A DNA stretch of 64,000 bases, from the NCBI RefSeq assembly GCF_000025185.1, contig NC_013720.1:5518001-5582000 (forward strand). Reading direction: 5' to 3'. The first letter of the stretch is position 1, and each line of letters opens with the position of its first letter. The translations under genes were made by a program, and so were the position numbers. Source of the stretch: Pirellula staleyi DSM 6068. GTDB lineage: Bacteria; Planctomycetota; Planctomycetia; Pirellulales; Pirellulaceae. The notes under the pieces were generated by a model. It was not told the origin of the DNA, made no database searches, and saw only the letters and a program-made list of their open reading frames with translations. Below are positions 54,387-63,638 of the stretch, in pieces.

Positions 54387-57167
54387 ATGCAGTTTGCCAC
54401 AGCACAAGATGCCATGAACACCGTTTGGATGCTCATCTGCGCTGCGCTCGTCTTCTTCCTGCAAGCAGGTTTCTGTTGCATGGAATGCGGATTGTCGCGC
54501 TCGAAGAACAGTATTAACGCCGCCATCAAAAACGTCGCCGACTTCTGCCTCGCTGGGGCCCTGTTTTGGCTGACCGGCTATGCGTTCATGTTTGGCAAAA
54601 GCTTTTACGGACTCTTCGGCATCACTGAATTCTTTTTCGAAGAGACCTACGACAGCAACTGGCTCACCGTCTTCTTTATCTACCAGGTGATGTTCTGCGG
54701 CACCTGCAGCACCATCGCTTCGGGAGCTGTCTCGGAGCGGATGCGGTTTAAGGCCTACGCCTGCATGTCGGTGCTCGTCGGCGGCATCATCTATCCGGTG
54801 TTTGGTCACTGGGTTTGGACCCGCCCGAACATGCCCGCGCAAGGTTGGCTCGCCAATCTGGGATTCATCGACTTCGCAGGCTCCACCGTGGTGCACAGCC
54901 TCGCTGGCTGGGTCGCACTAGCGGCTGTGATCCACGTCGGTCCCCGCATGGGAAAATTTCTCCCCGATGGACGCATCACGCGCTTTCACGGCCACAGCTT
55001 GCCGATCGCGGCGATTGGTCTCTTTATCCTTTGGTTCGGCTGGTTCGGGTTCACAGGCGGCCGCGCGATGGAACTCGCCGGCAACGTCCCGAAGATCTGG
55101 ATTAACACGTTGCTCGCGGGCATTTTCGGCGGAGCAGGAAATCTCCTCTGGCAAATCGTCACGCGTAAGCGAATCGATATCTGCAGCTTCATGAACGGCA
55201 TCATCGCCGGACTGGTCGCCATCTGTGCCACCTGCAATGTGGCGTGGGACTTTGGCGCCGTCTTCATCGGCATCAGCGCCGGTCTGATCATGGAACTCGC
55301 TTCCGATATTCTCGAGCGTTATTTCAAACTCGACGACGTCGTCAACGCCATTTCCGTGCACGGTGTCGCCGGTGCTTGGGGAACGCTCCTCGTCGCCTTC
55401 ATCACTCCTCCAGAATTCATGCCCCAAGGGTGGTCGCGACTCGACCTGCTTTTGGTGCAGATGCTGGGAATTAGCGTCTGTTTCTGCTGGTCGTTTGGCA
55501 TCACGTGGGTCGCCCTGTCGATCCTGAAACGCTACATGCCGCTGCGTGTAACGATCGAGGAAGAAGAAGCGGGGCTGAACGTCGCCGAGCACGATGCCCG
55601 CACCGATCTGCACGATCTGCTGGTGACGATGGAGCAGAACATGCGAGGGGATCACACTCGCCGCGCGGCGGTCGACGAGTGCACCGAAGCGGGGATGATT
55701 GCCAAGCAATACAACCGGGTGCTGGAAGCGCGCGAGCAATCCGAGGCCGAGCTGCGACGCTATGCCACGATGCTCGAAGACACCAACTCCTATGTCGAGA
55801 ACCAAGCGGTCGAGATGCAGTTTCAAGCCAAAGCGCTCGAAGCTGCCCGGAGCGAAGCTGAACGCGCCAACCATACGAAGAGCCAGTTCGTGGCCAACAT
55901 GAGCCACGAAATTCGGACCCCGATGACCGCCATTCTGGGCTACGTCGATATGCTGCTCGACGATGCCGACGCGCATCCCGTTTCCGAGAAGTGGAAACAG
56001 CCGCTCGCCACCATTAAAAGCAATGGCCAGCACCTGCTCGAAATCATTAACGACATTCTCGACATCAGCAAAATCGAAGCGGGCAAGCTGACGATCGAAA
56101 TCATCGAATGCTCGGTTCCTCAGCTCGTGGGCGATGTCACCAATCTGCTGCGGCATCGAGCCGAAGGGAAAGGACTCGCGCTGGCGGTGAAATTCAATTC
56201 ACCGATCCCCGAAACGATTCATTCCGATCCGACCCGCATTCGCCAGGTGCTGCTGAATCTCGTCGGCAACTCGATCAAGTTCACCAATCATGGCGAGGTC
56301 CGCGTGGAACTCGAAATGTTCTACGACGACCCTGAAAATCCACAGCTGCAGCTGAGTGTGGTCGACAGCGGCATTGGGATGGACGACGAGCAGATCGCAC
56401 GTTTATTCCAGCCTTTTGTGCAGGCCGACAGCAGCACGACGCGCCGCTTTGGTGGCACTGGTCTGGGGCTGACGATCACCAAACGACTCGCAGAAATGCT
56501 CGGTGGCTCGATCACCGTGAAGAGCCAAATTGGGCATGGCAGCTCGTTCATCGTGCGGATTGCCAGTGGCAAACTCGACGGCGTGAAGATGATCGAAAAG
56601 CCCGATCACTTTGTCGAACAAGCTCCGAAGAAACCGAAGAAAATCGACGTCCGGCTCGATTGCCGCATCTTGCTCGCCGAAGATGGCCCCGACAATCAGC
56701 GGCTGATTTCGCTGATCCTCCGCAAAGCTGGCGCTGAAGTGGTGGTGGCCGAAAATGGTCAGGTGGCTGTCGAAGCAGCGCTGCGAGCCGCCAGTCACGG
56801 CTTCCGTCGTAGCGACGATCCTCAAGGGCCGTTCGACGTGATCCTGATGGACATGCAAATGCCGGTGCTCGACGGCTGCGGCGCGACGAAAAAGCTACGC
56901 GAAGCTGGCTATCCCGGTCCGATTGTGGCCCTCACCGCCAATGCGATGAAAGAAGACCACGACCGCTGCATGGCCGCTGGTTGCAACGATTTTGCCACGA
57001 AACCGATCGACCGGAGTGTGCTGTTGGCGACGATCGATCGCTGGGCGCAGTGGCGCCGCGATAACGTCCCACCTTCGATGCCGATCGATCCACCGGTAAC
57101 AGTCGCTGTCACCTTGCCCACGGACGAATCTACCTCTTTCGGACCTGAAACGATTGCACATTCGTAA
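54387..57167 (+). CDS. Ammonium transporter-histidine kinase-receiver fusion (Amt sensor kinase)
   Basis: The 926-residue protein starts with an Amt/MEP/Rh domain (about residues 1-415): CCMECGLSRSKNSIN, FAGSTVVHSLAGW and ISVHGVAGAWGTL, including the Asp and both pore His residues of transporters. A helical coupling region (residues about 420-490) leads to the kinase, with NMSHEIRTPMTAILGY (phospho-His507) and DSGIGMDDEQ/FGGTGLGL ATP motifs. A C-terminal receiver domain has Asp822 in VILMDMQMP and Lys in TKPIDRS. Kuenenia Amt5, of the same type, senses ammonium; this protein adds a receiver, so it should be a hybrid kinase. The ATG at 54387 has AGGAAAG upstream. Confidence 0.93.
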   Translation: MQFATAQDAMNTVWMLICAALVFFLQAGFCCMECGLSRSKNSINAAIKNVADFCLAGALFWLTGYAFMFGKSFYGLFGITEFFFEETYDSNWLTVFFIYQVMFCGTCSTIASGAVSERMRFKAYACMSVLVGGIIYPVFGHWVWTRPNMPAQGWLANLGFIDFAGSTVVHSLAGWVALAAVIHVGPRMGKFLPDGRITRFHGHSLPIAAIGLFILWFGWFGFTGGRAMELAGNVPKIWINTLLAGIFGGAGNLLWQIVTRKRIDICSFMNGIIAGLVAICATCNVAWDFGAVFIGISAGLIMELASDILERYFKLDDVVNAISVHGVAGAWGTLLVAFITPPEFMPQGWSRLDLLLVQMLGISVCFCWSFGITWVALSILKRYMPLRVTIEEEEAGLNVAEHDARTDLHDLLVTMEQNMRGDHTRRAAVDECTEAGMIAKQYNRVLEAREQSEAELRRYATMLEDTNSYVENQAVEMQFQAKALEAARSEAERANHTKSQFVANMSHEIRTPMTAILGYVDMLLDDADAHPVSEKWKQPLATIKSNGQHLLEIINDILDISKIEAGKLTIEIIECSVPQLVGDVTNLLRHRAEGKGLALAVKFNSPIPETIHSDPTRIRQVLLNLVGNSIKFTNHGEVRVELEMFYDDPENPQLQLSVVDSGIGMDDEQIARLFQPFVQADSSTTRRFGGTGLGLTITKRLAEMLGGSITVKSQIGHGSSFIVRIASGKLDGVKMIEKPDHFVEQAPKKPKKIDVRLDCRILLAEDGPDNQRLISLILRKAGAEVVVAENGQVAVEAALRAASHGFRRSDDPQGPFDVILMDMQMPVLDGCGATKKLREAGYPGPIVALTANAMKEDHDRCMAAGCNDFATKPIDRSVLLATIDRWAQWRRDNVPPSMPIDPPVTVAVTLPTDESTSFGPETIAHS

Positions 57168-57255
57168 TGCATCTCGGTTTGACACCCCCTAAGAGCGACC
57201 TAGGTTTAATATTGTCGGGCCTGAAAATATTCCGCTTGCCAATTGAGATATCCCC

Positions 57256-57735
57256 ATGCGTGCCGACTACATCAATCCGTTCATCCAATCGCTCTGCACC
57301 ACGTTCGAAACGATGCTTTCGTGCGAGATCACGCGGGGACAACTCTACCTGCGCGAGCCCAACACAGCGCTGCACGATATCAGCGGCGTGATTGGACTCT
57401 CGGGGAACGCTCAAGGGACGGTCGTCCTCAGCCTCGATAAGAAGGTGGCACTCGCCGCCGCTTCGGTGCTGCTGATGTGCGAGGCGGAAGAGATCAACGC
57501 CGATGTGGTCGATGCCGTCGGCGAACTCACCAACATGGTGGCGGGTGGAGCCAAGGCGAAGCTCGAGGAATATCAGCTCTCGATCAGCTTGCCGAGCGTG
57601 GTGACCGGAACGGGTCACGAGATTCGTTTCCCCTCGAACGTCACGCCGATTTGCGTCCCCTTCAATTCTCCCTGGGGTCCGCTGAAGATCGAAGTCGGTC
57701 TGGCCGCTGTGCAGCAACTGGCCGGTGCCCACTAG
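57256..57735 (+). CDS. cheX: CheX-family CheY phosphatase
   Basis: The 159-residue protein has VVDAVGELTNMVAGGAKAKL (residues about 87-106), the E-x2-N-x-x-x-G signature of CheX/CheC phosphatases, and GTGHEIRFP before the last strand. CheX dephosphorylates CheY-P and so helps end the chemotactic signal. It follows the Amt sensor kinase by 88 bases, and FliG comes next, so it may link the ammonium signal to motility. The lack of other che genes nearby limits the claim. Confidence 0.9.
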   Translation: MRADYINPFIQSLCTTFETMLSCEITRGQLYLREPNTALHDISGVIGLSGNAQGTVVLSLDKKVALAAASVLLMCEAEEINADVVDAVGELTNMVAGGAKAKLEEYQLSISLPSVVTGTGHEIRFPSNVTPICVPFNSPWGPLKIEVGLAAVQQLAGAH

Positions 57736-57737
57736 CA

Positions 57738-57799
57738 CTTCGTCTATCGGTTAATGTCATCCTCAGCTGCGATTCACACTGCTGGACAAGCCAGCAGTG
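57738..57799. repeat. Repeat unit of the CTTCG / CACTGCTGG family
   Basis: 57738-57759 (CTTCGTCTATCGGTTAATGTCA) matches the 27322 and inverted 27488 units in about 20 of 22 positions. Just after it, CACTGCTGG-ACAAG-CCAGCAGTG at 57777-57799 is the exact reverse complement of the hairpin at 27558-27580. So the two elements were found together in two loci. Confidence 0.85.
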
Positions 57800-57952
57800 G
57801 ATGCTAGCGACGTTGAATTCTGCCCTTTGCTAGCCCTTTTGCGGCGTCTGGATTGCTATCGACACCGCGCAGCACGTTTGGGATAGTTCGGCCGCTCGTG
57901 ATTTCGGCGCAGCGTTGCGCGCAGCTCTCGAAGCGTCTGAAGGAACCCGCCG

Positions 57953-58948
57953 GTGTCGTCTGAGATTCGAAAAGCCGCCATCCTGCTGATGAGTCTGCCC
58001 GAAGACGAGGCAGCCAATTTGCTTTCGCGCTTAACGCCGAAGCAAGTGGAAGTGGTTTCGATCGAGATTGCAAAAATCGGCCGATTGCCAGCTTCCGAAC
58101 AAGACTCTGTGATTCAAGAGTTTGCCGACGCCAACCCCAACTCGTTCGGCATTCAAGGGGGTGGCCTCGATCTGGCCAAGTCGCTCGTCGAGAAAGCGCT
58201 CGGCAGCAAAGCGGGCTCGACGCTCGACAACGTCCGCAGCTCGATCGAAGCGATGCCGTTTGGCTTTCTCAAGAAAGTCGATCCGCAAAACTTGCTCACG
58301 TTCGTGATCGACGAACATCCCCAAACCATTGCCCTGATTCTCTCGCACCTCCCCCCTGCTTTCGGCGCGGAGATCATGAAAGGTCTGCCCGCCGATCGAC
58401 AACTGGCGGTGATTCGCAGGATCGCTCACATGGGTCAAACCAATCCCGAGGTGATCGAAGAGGTGGAGCGCGGACTCGAGAGCCGCATGGCGAACTTGAT
58501 GAACCAGTCGTATCAAAAAGCGGGTGGTGTGCCGAGTGTCGCCGAGATCCTGAACGTGACCGATCGGGCGACCGAGCGGGCGCTGCTCGAAAGTTTGTCG
58601 CAGGAAGATCCGCAGCTCGTCGAGGATATTCGGCGGCTGATGTTCGTGTTCGAAGATATCTGCAAACTGACCGACAAAGATATTCAGGCGGTCCTCAAAA
58701 ACGTCGAAACGGCGCAGTGGGCCATGGCGCTCAAGGGGGCCAGCCCCGAACTGAAGCAAAAGATTCTGGGGAATATGTCGCAGCGTGCGGCGGTGATGCT
58801 GGCCGAAGAAATCGACTTCCTTGGGAGTGTCCGCGCGAGCGATGTCGAGCAGGTTCAGCAGCAGATTGTCGACGTGGTTCGCCGCCTCGAAGATGCAGGT
58901 GAAATCACGGTTCATGCCGCCGAAGAGAACGAGCGGATGATCACGTAG
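57953..58948 (+). CDS. fliG: Flagellar motor switch protein FliG
   Basis: The 331-residue protein has the FliG hallmark EHPQTIALILSHLP (near residue 122), the N-terminal KAAILLMSLPEDEAANLLSRL, and the C-terminal charged motor helix region (LNMSQRAAVMLAEEIDFLG type). FliG joins the rotor to FliF and takes torque from the stator. GTG 57953 has TGAAGGA upstream. It stands alone here, without fliF or fliM, so the flagellar genes are split in this genome. Confidence 0.94.
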   Translation: MSSEIRKAAILLMSLPEDEAANLLSRLTPKQVEVVSIEIAKIGRLPASEQDSVIQEFADANPNSFGIQGGGLDLAKSLVEKALGSKAGSTLDNVRSSIEAMPFGFLKKVDPQNLLTFVIDEHPQTIALILSHLPPAFGAEIMKGLPADRQLAVIRRIAHMGQTNPEVIEEVERGLESRMANLMNQSYQKAGGVPSVAEILNVTDRATERALLESLSQEDPQLVEDIRRLMFVFEDICKLTDKDIQAVLKNVETAQWAMALKGASPELKQKILGNMSQRAAVMLAEEIDFLGSVRASDVEQVQQQIVDVVRRLEDAGEITVHAAEENERMIT

Positions 58949-59033
58949 CGGCTCGCTGGGATCTGCGGCGGCTCGCGGTTTGTCGCCCCCCTCCCCTGCC
59001 CGAAACGGCTGGGGATTGCTACATTCCTGCGTC

Positions 59034-61643
59034 ATGGCCGTTACCCCCATGATGCAGCAGTATCTCGATGCGAAGCAAGCGTGCGGCGATGCGCTCCTCT
59101 TGTTTCGCATGGGAGATTTCTACGAACTGTTCCACGACGATGCCCGCACTGCTTCGCGCGTGCTGGGGCTCACCCTGACGACGCGCGACAAAGGGGAAAA
59201 TCCGGTCCCGATGGCCGGCTTTCCCTACCATCAGCTCGAAGGCTATCTGGCCAAGCTGATCGGCGGCGGCCTGCGTGCAGCGGTGTGCGAGCAAGTGGAA
59301 GATCCACGCCAAGCCAAGGGGCTGGTGAAGCGCGAAGTGACACGTGTGGTCACTCCCGGCACACTGACCGACGACGCCCTGCTCGACCCGCGCGAAAGCA
59401 ACTACCTGGCGGCGATGGTGCTCCCCGATACGCTTCAGCCGCACACGCCGGTGGGACTCGCTTGGGCTGATCTGTCGACCGGAAGGTTTCAAGCAGCGGT
59501 GTTTCCCTTCGCGCGGCTCGGCGATGAACTCGCGCGGCTGCAGCCTTCGGAATGCCTGCTGGGAGATGATCAGCCTCCCCCAACTTGCCCGTTCCCGCCA
59601 CGGATGATGATCACCCGTCGGCCCGAGTGGACCTTCGCCCGCGATACGTCGCAAGCGGTACTCCAAAAACAGCTGCAGGTCGCCTCGCTCGAAGGGTTTG
59701 GCTTCGACGAGAGTGACATGCTGGCCATTCGCGCTGCGGGGGGAATTCTCGAGTACCTGCGCGAGACCCAAAAAACTTCGCTCGATCACATCGATCGTTT
59801 GCTGCCGTATCGCTCGGGGGAATCGCTCGAAATCGATGAAGCGACCCGGCGCAGCCTCGAGATCACGCGGACCTTTCGGAGCGGCGCTCGCGAAGGCTCG
59901 CTGCTGTCGGTCATCGATCAAACGATCACTCCTCCCGGCAGCCGATTGCTGGCCGACTGGGTCGGCGCGCCACTGACCAACCTGGCCGCCATCGGCGCGC
60001 GGCAAGATGCGGTGGAACTCCTCCGCAACAGCGCCACCGTTCGGCGCCAAATTCGTGAGGAACTGGCGGGCGTTTACGATCTCGAGCGGCTGATTGCGCG
60101 GGTGACCACGCTGCGCGCAAGTCCTCGCGATTTGGCGTTTGTCGGACGAACACTCGCGCGACTGCCGCAGCTCAAAGCGCTCGTTGCCCATCTGCGTGCG
60201 CCGCTGCTCGACGATCTGCAAACGCGGCTCGACGAATCTCCTGCGCTCCGCGATTTGCTGGCCGCTGCGCTCGAGGACGATTGCCCGCTTTTGGCCCGCG
60301 ATGGGAACTTCATTCGCCAAGGTTTTCACGGCGAGCTCGATCGCCTGCGCGAGATGGCCCATGGTGGCAAAGCGTGGATCGCGCGCTATCAGGCCGATCA
60401 GATCGAAAAGACGGGAATTCCCAATCTGAAGGTCGCCTTCAACAAAGTCTTTGGCTACTACATCGAGATCACCAACGCGCAAAAAGAGAAGACGCCGCCC
60501 GAGTATATTCGCAAGCAAACGGTCGCTTCCGCCGAGCGCTACATTACCCCCGAGCTGAAAGAGTACGAAGAAAAAGTCCTCACCGCCGACGAGCGTTCGA
60601 AAGAGCTCGAGTATCAGCTGTTTGTAGAGCTGCGCGACAAGACGCATCAATTTGCCCGCGCTTTGCGGATGACAGCGGCGGCGATTGCCGAGCTCGATGT
60701 CCTCGCGGCGCTCGCGCAGCTGGCCGATCGTCCCGACTATTGCCGCCCGGTGATGACCGAGGATCAAGTGGTCGAGATCGTTGAAGGTCGGCACCCGGTG
60801 CTCGATGCCATTTTGCCGCGCGGCACGTTTGTGCCGAACGATACCACGCTCGGCACCGACGGAGGACTGGTGATGCTGATCACCGGTCCGAACATGGCGG
60901 GCAAGAGCACCTACATTCGGCAGGTCGCCGTGCTGTCGCTTCTGGCGCACGTGGGGAGTTTTTTACCAGCGTCGCGCGCTACGATTGGAATTTGCGACCG
61001 GATTTTCGCCCGCGTTGGCGCAAGCGATGAGCTGTCGCGCGGTCAAAGCACCTTCATGGTCGAGATGACCGAAACCGCGCGGATTTTGAATTCCGCCACA
61101 GCGCGCAGCCTCGTGATCCTCGACGAAATTGGGCGTGGCACAAGCACCTACGATGGCATTTCGCTCGCCTGGGCGATCGTCGAACATCTGCACGATCAGA
61201 TCGGCTGTCGCACGCTGTTTGCCACGCACTACCACGAACTCACCGACCTGGCTGGCTCGCTCGCTGGCGTCCGCAACCTGAGCGTCGCGGTGCGCGAGTG
61301 GCAAGATCAAGTGGTGCTGCTTCACAAGATTGTGCCCGGCGCAGCCGACAAAAGTTATGGCATTCACTGCGCTCGATTGGCCGGTGTTCCGCGGAGCGTG
61401 AACGAACGGGCCAAACAGATTCTCGCGAAACTCGAGGGAGAAAATCTCGACACCGAGGGACGGCCGAAGCTGATTGCGCGGACCAAAAAATCGCGCAAGG
61501 GAGACCTGCAGCTGACACTGTTTGCCCCGGAAGAGCATCCACTCCTCGAGCAGCTGCGGCAACTCGATTTGGCGGGGCTCACGCCGCTGCAGGCTATGCA
61601 GTGGCTTGCCAACTGGCAGCAAGAGATCGGCCCAAAAAAGTAG
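59034..61643 (+). CDS. mutS: DNA mismatch repair protein MutS
   Basis: The 869-residue protein has GDFYELFHDDA with the Phe-x-Glu mismatch motif (FYE, near residue 27), the connector and lever parts, GPNMAGKSTYIRQVA (Walker A, near residue 620), DEIGRGTSTYDG (Walker B and signature) and ATHYHEL. It recognises mispaired bases and starts repair with MutL. ATG 59034 starts MAVTPMMQQYLDAK, the normal N-terminus. The convergent FHA-EAL gene ends 11 bases away, with no terminator seen between. Confidence 0.96.
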   Translation: MAVTPMMQQYLDAKQACGDALLLFRMGDFYELFHDDARTASRVLGLTLTTRDKGENPVPMAGFPYHQLEGYLAKLIGGGLRAAVCEQVEDPRQAKGLVKREVTRVVTPGTLTDDALLDPRESNYLAAMVLPDTLQPHTPVGLAWADLSTGRFQAAVFPFARLGDELARLQPSECLLGDDQPPPTCPFPPRMMITRRPEWTFARDTSQAVLQKQLQVASLEGFGFDESDMLAIRAAGGILEYLRETQKTSLDHIDRLLPYRSGESLEIDEATRRSLEITRTFRSGAREGSLLSVIDQTITPPGSRLLADWVGAPLTNLAAIGARQDAVELLRNSATVRRQIREELAGVYDLERLIARVTTLRASPRDLAFVGRTLARLPQLKALVAHLRAPLLDDLQTRLDESPALRDLLAAALEDDCPLLARDGNFIRQGFHGELDRLREMAHGGKAWIARYQADQIEKTGIPNLKVAFNKVFGYYIEITNAQKEKTPPEYIRKQTVASAERYITPELKEYEEKVLTADERSKELEYQLFVELRDKTHQFARALRMTAAAIAELDVLAALAQLADRPDYCRPVMTEDQVVEIVEGRHPVLDAILPRGTFVPNDTTLGTDGGLVMLITGPNMAGKSTYIRQVAVLSLLAHVGSFLPASRATIGICDRIFARVGASDELSRGQSTFMVEMTETARILNSATARSLVILDEIGRGTSTYDGISLAWAIVEHLHDQIGCRTLFATHYHELTDLAGSLAGVRNLSVAVREWQDQVVLLHKIVPGAADKSYGIHCARLAGVPRSVNERAKQILAKLEGENLDTEGRPKLIARTKKSRKGDLQLTLFAPEEHPLLEQLRQLDLAGLTPLQAMQWLANWQQEIGPKK

Positions 61644-61654
61644 CCGCCAGAGCG

Positions 61655-62773
61655 CTATTTGGGCTGCTGCGAACTGCGCGCGAGCTGTTCGCCAGAAGCA
61701 GGACGTCCGAAGTAGTAGCCCTGCTGCAGATCGAAGCCGAGTTCTTTACAAGCGTCGACTTCGGCTTGCGATTCGACCCCTTCGGCGAGGGTGATGATGT
61801 CGAGATCGCGGGCCATGCTCACGAGCGTGCCGACCATGCGACGTCGTCCCGAATGGGCCTCGTGCAGGTTGCGAATCAACTTCATGTCGAACTTCAAAAA
61901 GTCGGGGCGTGCTTCGACAAGTTCAGCAAGCCGCGCTTGGCCCGCTCCGAAATCGTCGTACGCCAGACCCATGCTCAAATCGCTGAGCGCGAGGCGAAGC
62001 ATCTTCATGGCGGTCATATCGACCGCTGCTGCTTCGTGGATTTCGAGCGTGATCGGACGCTCGGGATAAGCGCGGCGAATGTCGCGCATCGAAACGATCA
62101 ACCCGGCGAGATCGCGCAGCTCGGCCACGTGGGTATTGAGGAACAGATGCGTTTCGCAAAACTTCCCTGGGATCAAGGCGAGCGCTTCGACGCGCAGCAT
62201 GCGGCTGAGCTCGACCTCTTTGTTGAGGTACGAAGCAGCTTTGAACATCATGCCGGGATGGCTGAGGCCGAACAGGCGACTCCGGCCGAGCGCTTCGGCG
62301 GCAAAAATCTGGTGGTTATCGGAACGAACGATCCACTGAAAATGGGGCATTACCGCGCGCTGGTCGATCAGCTTATCGAACTGCGCCAAGGCGAGGGCCA
62401 GATCGGCCACTTCATCAGCGGCGGCTGTCGCCATTTGGCGCGACGGATGGATCGTGGTGAGGCGGTAGAGCAGCTCGCCAAACTGGATCAGCAGATCGGG
62501 CTCGAGCGGGTACGGCGTGCTGGTCACGCGCTGACCATTCACGAACGTTCCGTTGCGGCTTCCCAAGTCGCGAAGGTGCAACTGATCGCCGACCATGATA
62601 AATTCAGCATGGCTGGTGGAGACCGTGGGATGGGCCAGCCGCAACGTGCAATCGCTTCCTCGACCTAAACGACAAGGCAGATCGCGCAGCGGAAGTGGCG
62701 ATGCCAATTCGGCATCGACATCCTGCGGCAAGAGTGCCCAAGCACTAGCGGTCAGAGTGGCGGAGTTGATCAC
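61655..62773 (-). CDS. FHA-EAL protein, putative cyclic-di-GMP phosphodiesterase
   Basis: The 372-residue protein has an FHA domain at residues about 25-105 (LGRGSDCTLRL, HAEFIMVGD, LGSRNGTFVNG), then an EAL domain (about 125-360) with AAEALGR, LNTHV, LEIHE, DDFGAG, KFDMKLIR, LAEGVES and QGYYFGRP. The residues needed for metal and substrate binding in EAL phosphodiesterases are present. FHA binds phospho-Thr, so phosphorylation by a Ser/Thr kinase may gate activity. No membrane segment is seen. Confidence 0.88.
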   Translation of the reverse strand: MINSATLTASAWALLPQDVDAELASPLPLRDLPCRLGRGSDCTLRLAHPTVSTSHAEFIMVGDQLHLRDLGSRNGTFVNGQRVTSTPYPLEPDLLIQFGELLYRLTTIHPSRQMATAAADEVADLALALAQFDKLIDQRAVMPHFQWIVRSDNHQIFAAEALGRSRLFGLSHPGMMFKAASYLNKEVELSRMLRVEALALIPGKFCETHLFLNTHVAELRDLAGLIVSMRDIRRAYPERPITLEIHEAAAVDMTAMKMLRLALSDLSMGLAYDDFGAGQARLAELVEARPDFLKFDMKLIRNLHEAHSGRRRMVGTLVSMARDLDIITLAEGVESQAEVDACKELGFDLQQGYYFGRPASGEQLARSSQQPK

Positions 62774-62974
62774 AGAGGCAATTAATCCCTACGAGTCTTA
62801 CAGTCGCCCCTTCCGAGGCTCTTCGCTGCGGCAATTACCGCTCGATGACTGCGTGGAAAGTATAGGGCAGATACCGAACGGATGACGTCTGATTTAGCCC
62901 CCTGCATGCCGATGGGGCCATGAAGAATTGCGCCTTTAAGGATTATCCGCTTCACGCCACGGGACCCGGAACCG

Positions 62975-63493
62975 ATGCGACCCAGTCCGACCGAAACCAC
63001 TCCCCCAGCAACCCGCACGAGGAATGGCGACAGTGGTTCTCCCCTGCTCGCGGCCGGTGCGGTGGCCAGCCCAACGAATGTGGCAGCCGAGCCCCAGCGG
63101 TGGTGGAGTTTGTCGCGTCGCGATCAGTGTTTGGTGTTCGCTGGGCTCGCAGCTGGAGCGCTGCTGCTCGCCTATCAATGGACACATGCTGGCGATCGTA
63201 TCGATTTTGAGACCCAGCCCCTGGTGGTTCTCGATTTCAAACTCGATATCAACGGGGCCGATTGGCCCGAGCTATGCCTCCTGCCCGGAGTGGGGGAATC
63301 GCTGGCGCAGAGCATTGTGGAAGACCGCCAGCGTCGCGGCCCGTTTGCCTCGCATGAAGATCTGCTGCGTGTCCGTAAGCTCGGTCCGAAAACGCTCGCA
63401 GCGATTCGTCCGTATCTACTGCCGCTCGAGGAGAGCCAGGGGCCGAATGCGGCTGAAGTTGGTGGAGCCTCGCCCCCCAACCTTGTAGACTAG
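62975..63493 (+). CDS. Membrane-anchored helix-hairpin-helix protein (ComEA-like)
   Basis: The 172-residue product has an unstructured N-terminus, one membrane helix (LVFAGLAAGALLLAYQW, residues about 52-68), and a C-terminal helix-hairpin-helix domain: LDINGADWPELCLLPGVGESLAQSIVEDR then HEDLLRVRKLGPKTLAAIRPYLL, as in the ComEA competence DNA receptor. It probably binds double-stranded DNA outside the inner membrane. A hairpin straddles its stop codon (63488-63504, GACTAGA-GAG-TCTAGTC). Confidence 0.8.
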   Translation: MRPSPTETTPPATRTRNGDSGSPLLAAGAVASPTNVAAEPQRWWSLSRRDQCLVFAGLAAGALLLAYQWTHAGDRIDFETQPLVVLDFKLDINGADWPELCLLPGVGESLAQSIVEDRQRRGPFASHEDLLRVRKLGPKTLAAIRPYLLPLEESQGPNAAEVGGASPPNLVD

Positions 63494-63638
63494 AGAGTCT
63501 AGTCGAGCCGAAAAAAGTGCGTCGCTCGAGCAGCATGGCCGGGATCGCAATAAGTCGACCCCCGCGCTGCGAAGTAAGCATGACGAGCATGCTCGGGCGA
63601 CGCCGAGGCGGTTTTCCATTCGTGGACAGGGGCGAGCA

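Noticed and set aside
59019-60950. Minus-strand frame of 643 codons opposite mutS
   Set aside because: mutS has all expected motifs; the shadow has none.
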